Source: Rhodanobacter sp. UBA5168 (GTDB taxonomy: Bacteria; Pseudomonadota; Gammaproteobacteria; Xanthomonadales; Rhodanobacteraceae). From it: 6,636 nt of DNA. The notes below the pieces were generated by a model. That model was not told the origin of the DNA. It saw only the letters and a list, made by a program, of their open reading frames with translations, and made no database searches. Made by a program: the position numbers and the translations under genes. Positions 5,273-6,636 of this stretch are shown in pieces. The stretch is from assembly GCA_002413455.1 (NCBI GenBank), contig DHXA01000087.1:11601-18236 (forward strand). Direction: 5' to 3'. Numbering within the stretch: position 1 is the stretch's first letter; every line of letters begins with the position of its first letter.

Positions 5273-6636
5273 GTGTTGCCTCGCCGTCATCGTGTCATTC
5301 ACTGCTTCGCCGTGCTGCTCCTCTTGTTGGGTGCGACGCTGCATGCACAGACGCCGGTGGAGCCGCCGCTGAGTCCGGTGGCCGAGCAGATCCGCGAGCG
5401 CATCGAGCAGTGGCGTGCAGTGCAAGCGGACGCAAGCACGCCGCCGGAGCTCGATCAGGCGGTGATGACTTTCTACGAGCAAGCCCGATTTGCGCCGGCG
5501 TGGACGCGGTCGGACAACCTCGACCAGCTACTCGCCGCACTGCGTGATGTGGCTGGTGACGGCCTCGACCCGGAAGACTACGCGCTGGGCGAACTGCAAC
5601 GTCGCCGCAGCGTGCTCAGCGATCCGCAGGCGACCGCGCAACAGCGCGCCCAGTTCGACCTGCTGGCCACCGACGCCTGCTTCGCCGCGCTGCTGCACCT
5701 GTACCGGGGCAAGGTCGATCCGGCCACGCTGGATACGCACTGGAATTTCGATCCGCGTCAGATCGAGCAGGCGCGCGGCCTGCGGGCCTTGCACGACGCG
5801 CTGGCGCAGGGTGCGATCACCGGCCTGTTCGAGCGTGCGCGACCGCAGCACCCACTGTACGGCCGGCTGCGCACAGTACTGGCGAAACTGCGCGAGGTGG
5901 CGGCGCGAGGTGGCTGGCCGCTGCTTGCCGACGGCGCCACCCTGAAGCCCGGCGTCAGCGACCCCCGCGTGCCGCTGCTGCGCGAGCGCCTGCGGCTGGG
6001 CGGATACCCGGCCGGCGATGCCACCGACGACCATTGCGATTCCACCTTGGAGGCCGCGCTCAGGCAGTTCCAGCGCGAACAATATCTGATCGCAGATGGC
6101 CACCTGGGCAAAGCCACGCTGGCGGCATTGAACGTGCCGGTAGCCGCGCGCATCGGCCAGCTCCGGGTGAACCTGGAGCGGGCGCGCTGGCTGCTGCACC
6201 AGTTGCAGGGGCGCTTCGTGGTGGTCGATATCGCCGGCTACCAGGTGATCTACTACAACGATGGCAAGCCGGTCTGGCGTGCGCGCGTGCAGGTGGGCAA
6301 ACCGTACCGCAGCACGCCGGTGTTCAAGTCGACGATCACCTACATCACGCTCAACCCGACCTGGACGGTGCCACCCACCATCCTGAAGAACGACGTCCTG
6401 CCCAAGCTGCGGCGGAACGCCGGCTACCTCGCCGCCAACCGCATCCGCGTGTTCGATGGACGCGGCCGCGAGCTGGCACCGGCAAGCGTGAACTGGGCCA
6501 GCCCGCGCGGCATCGTGTTGCGCCAGGATGCGGGCCCGGGCAATTCGCTGGGGCGGTTGGCGATCCGCTTCCCCAACGACTACGCGGTCTACCTGCACGA
6601 CACGCCGCACCAGGAACTGTTCGCCAACGAGCAGCG
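5273..6636 (+). CDS. L,D-transpeptidase of the YcbB/LdtD type, cut by the right edge
   Basis: The first 454 residues of a periplasmic cell-wall enzyme. Family members use a cysteine to form 3-3 cross-links between diaminopimelate residues of peptidoglycan stems, bypassing beta-lactam-sensitive penicillin-binding proteins. The GTG start gives a Sec signal peptide: basic 'RRHR' (4-7), a Leu-rich core (12-21) and likely cleavage after Ala25. Next comes the scaffold region, with 'FYEQARFAPAW' (67-77) and 'DGLDPEDYALGEL', then a peptidoglycan-binding domain (about 230-288, with 'ALRQFQREQYLIADGHLGKATLAALNV'). The YkuD catalytic domain starts near residue 314 and shows 'STPVF' (347-351), 'NPTWTVPPTI' (361-370) and 'YLHDTP' with the conserved His442. 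The window ends about where the Ser-x-Gly-Cys catalytic motif should follow, so activity cannot be confirmed here. No frame break is seen. It is divergent from the META lipoprotein across 191 bp. Related members run to 500-600 residues. Confidence 0.94.
   Translation, partial: MLPRRHRVIHCFAVLLLLLGATLHAQTPVEPPLSPVAEQIRERIEQWRAVQADASTPPELDQAVMTFYEQARFAPAWTRSDNLDQLLAALRDVAGDGLDPEDYALGELQRRRSVLSDPQATAQQRAQFDLLATDACFAALLHLYRGKVDPATLDTHWNFDPRQIEQARGLRALHDALAQGAITGLFERARPQHPLYGRLRTVLAKLREVAARGGWPLLADGATLKPGVSDPRVPLLRERLRLGGYPAGDATDDHCDSTLEAALRQFQREQYLIADGHLGKATLAALNVPVAARIGQLRVNLERARWLLHQLQGRFVVVDIAGYQVIYYNDGKPVWRARVQVGKPYRSTPVFKSTITYITLNPTWTVPPTILKNDVLPKLRRNAGYLAANRIRVFDGRGRELAPASVNWASPRGIVLRQDAGPGNSLGRLAIRFPNDYAVYLHDTPHQELFANEQ

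Noticed and set aside
5528..6610. A 360-residue open frame on the minus strand opposite the L,D-transpeptidase
   Set aside because: It is the antisense shadow of a gene with clear domains, and its Arg/Ala/Gln-rich translation resembles no family.

Overview
The window comes from a GC-rich bacterium with Gram-negative envelope genes: an outer-membrane-type lipoprotein and a YcbB-like L,D-transpeptidase with a signal peptide. Together with a LysR regulator divergent from short-chain dehydrogenases, this fits a gammaproteobacterium, perhaps a Xanthomonadales/Rhodanobacteraceae relative. That placement is an impression from gene content and codon use, not a test. No rRNA, tRNA, insertion sequence or CRISPR array was seen.

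Region 1 (1-2863) is a regulator-oxidoreductase module. A LysR-type regulator (minus, 159-1049) stands back to back with two consecutive SDR oxidoreductases (plus, 1157-1897 and 1955-2863). The 107-bp gap between them carries several short inverted repeats and presumably the operator. Downstream of the regulator, in the same direction, a further gene starts at 53 and leaves the window; its 17 visible residues resemble the first strand of a VOC/glyoxalase-fold protein. A likely scheme is that the LysR protein controls the SDR pair, and perhaps the VOC gene, in response to a small carbonyl or aromatic compound. The substrate cannot be read from sequence.

Region 2 (2864-4544) is looser. A single sulfotransferase (minus, best start GTG at 3913) converges on the SDR pair. 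Its first codons are clearly less GC-biased at the third position than the SDR genes, which hints at separate ancestry. From 3914 to 4544 there is no recognisable gene. The plus-strand frame from 4209 has coding-like base composition and a cluster of cysteines, and may be an undescribed small gene or a remnant.

Region 3 (4545-6636) is an envelope pair. A META/HslJ-like lipoprotein (minus, 4545-5081) is divergent from a YcbB-like L,D-transpeptidase (plus, from 5273), which is cut by the window edge just before its expected catalytic Ser-x-Gly-Cys motif. The 191-bp gap holds a hairpin and a weak sigma70-like promoter for the transpeptidase.

Most of the window is ordinary, known-family biology. 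I do not see a clear new multi-gene system. The best candidate for something undescribed is the cysteine-rich frame at 4209.
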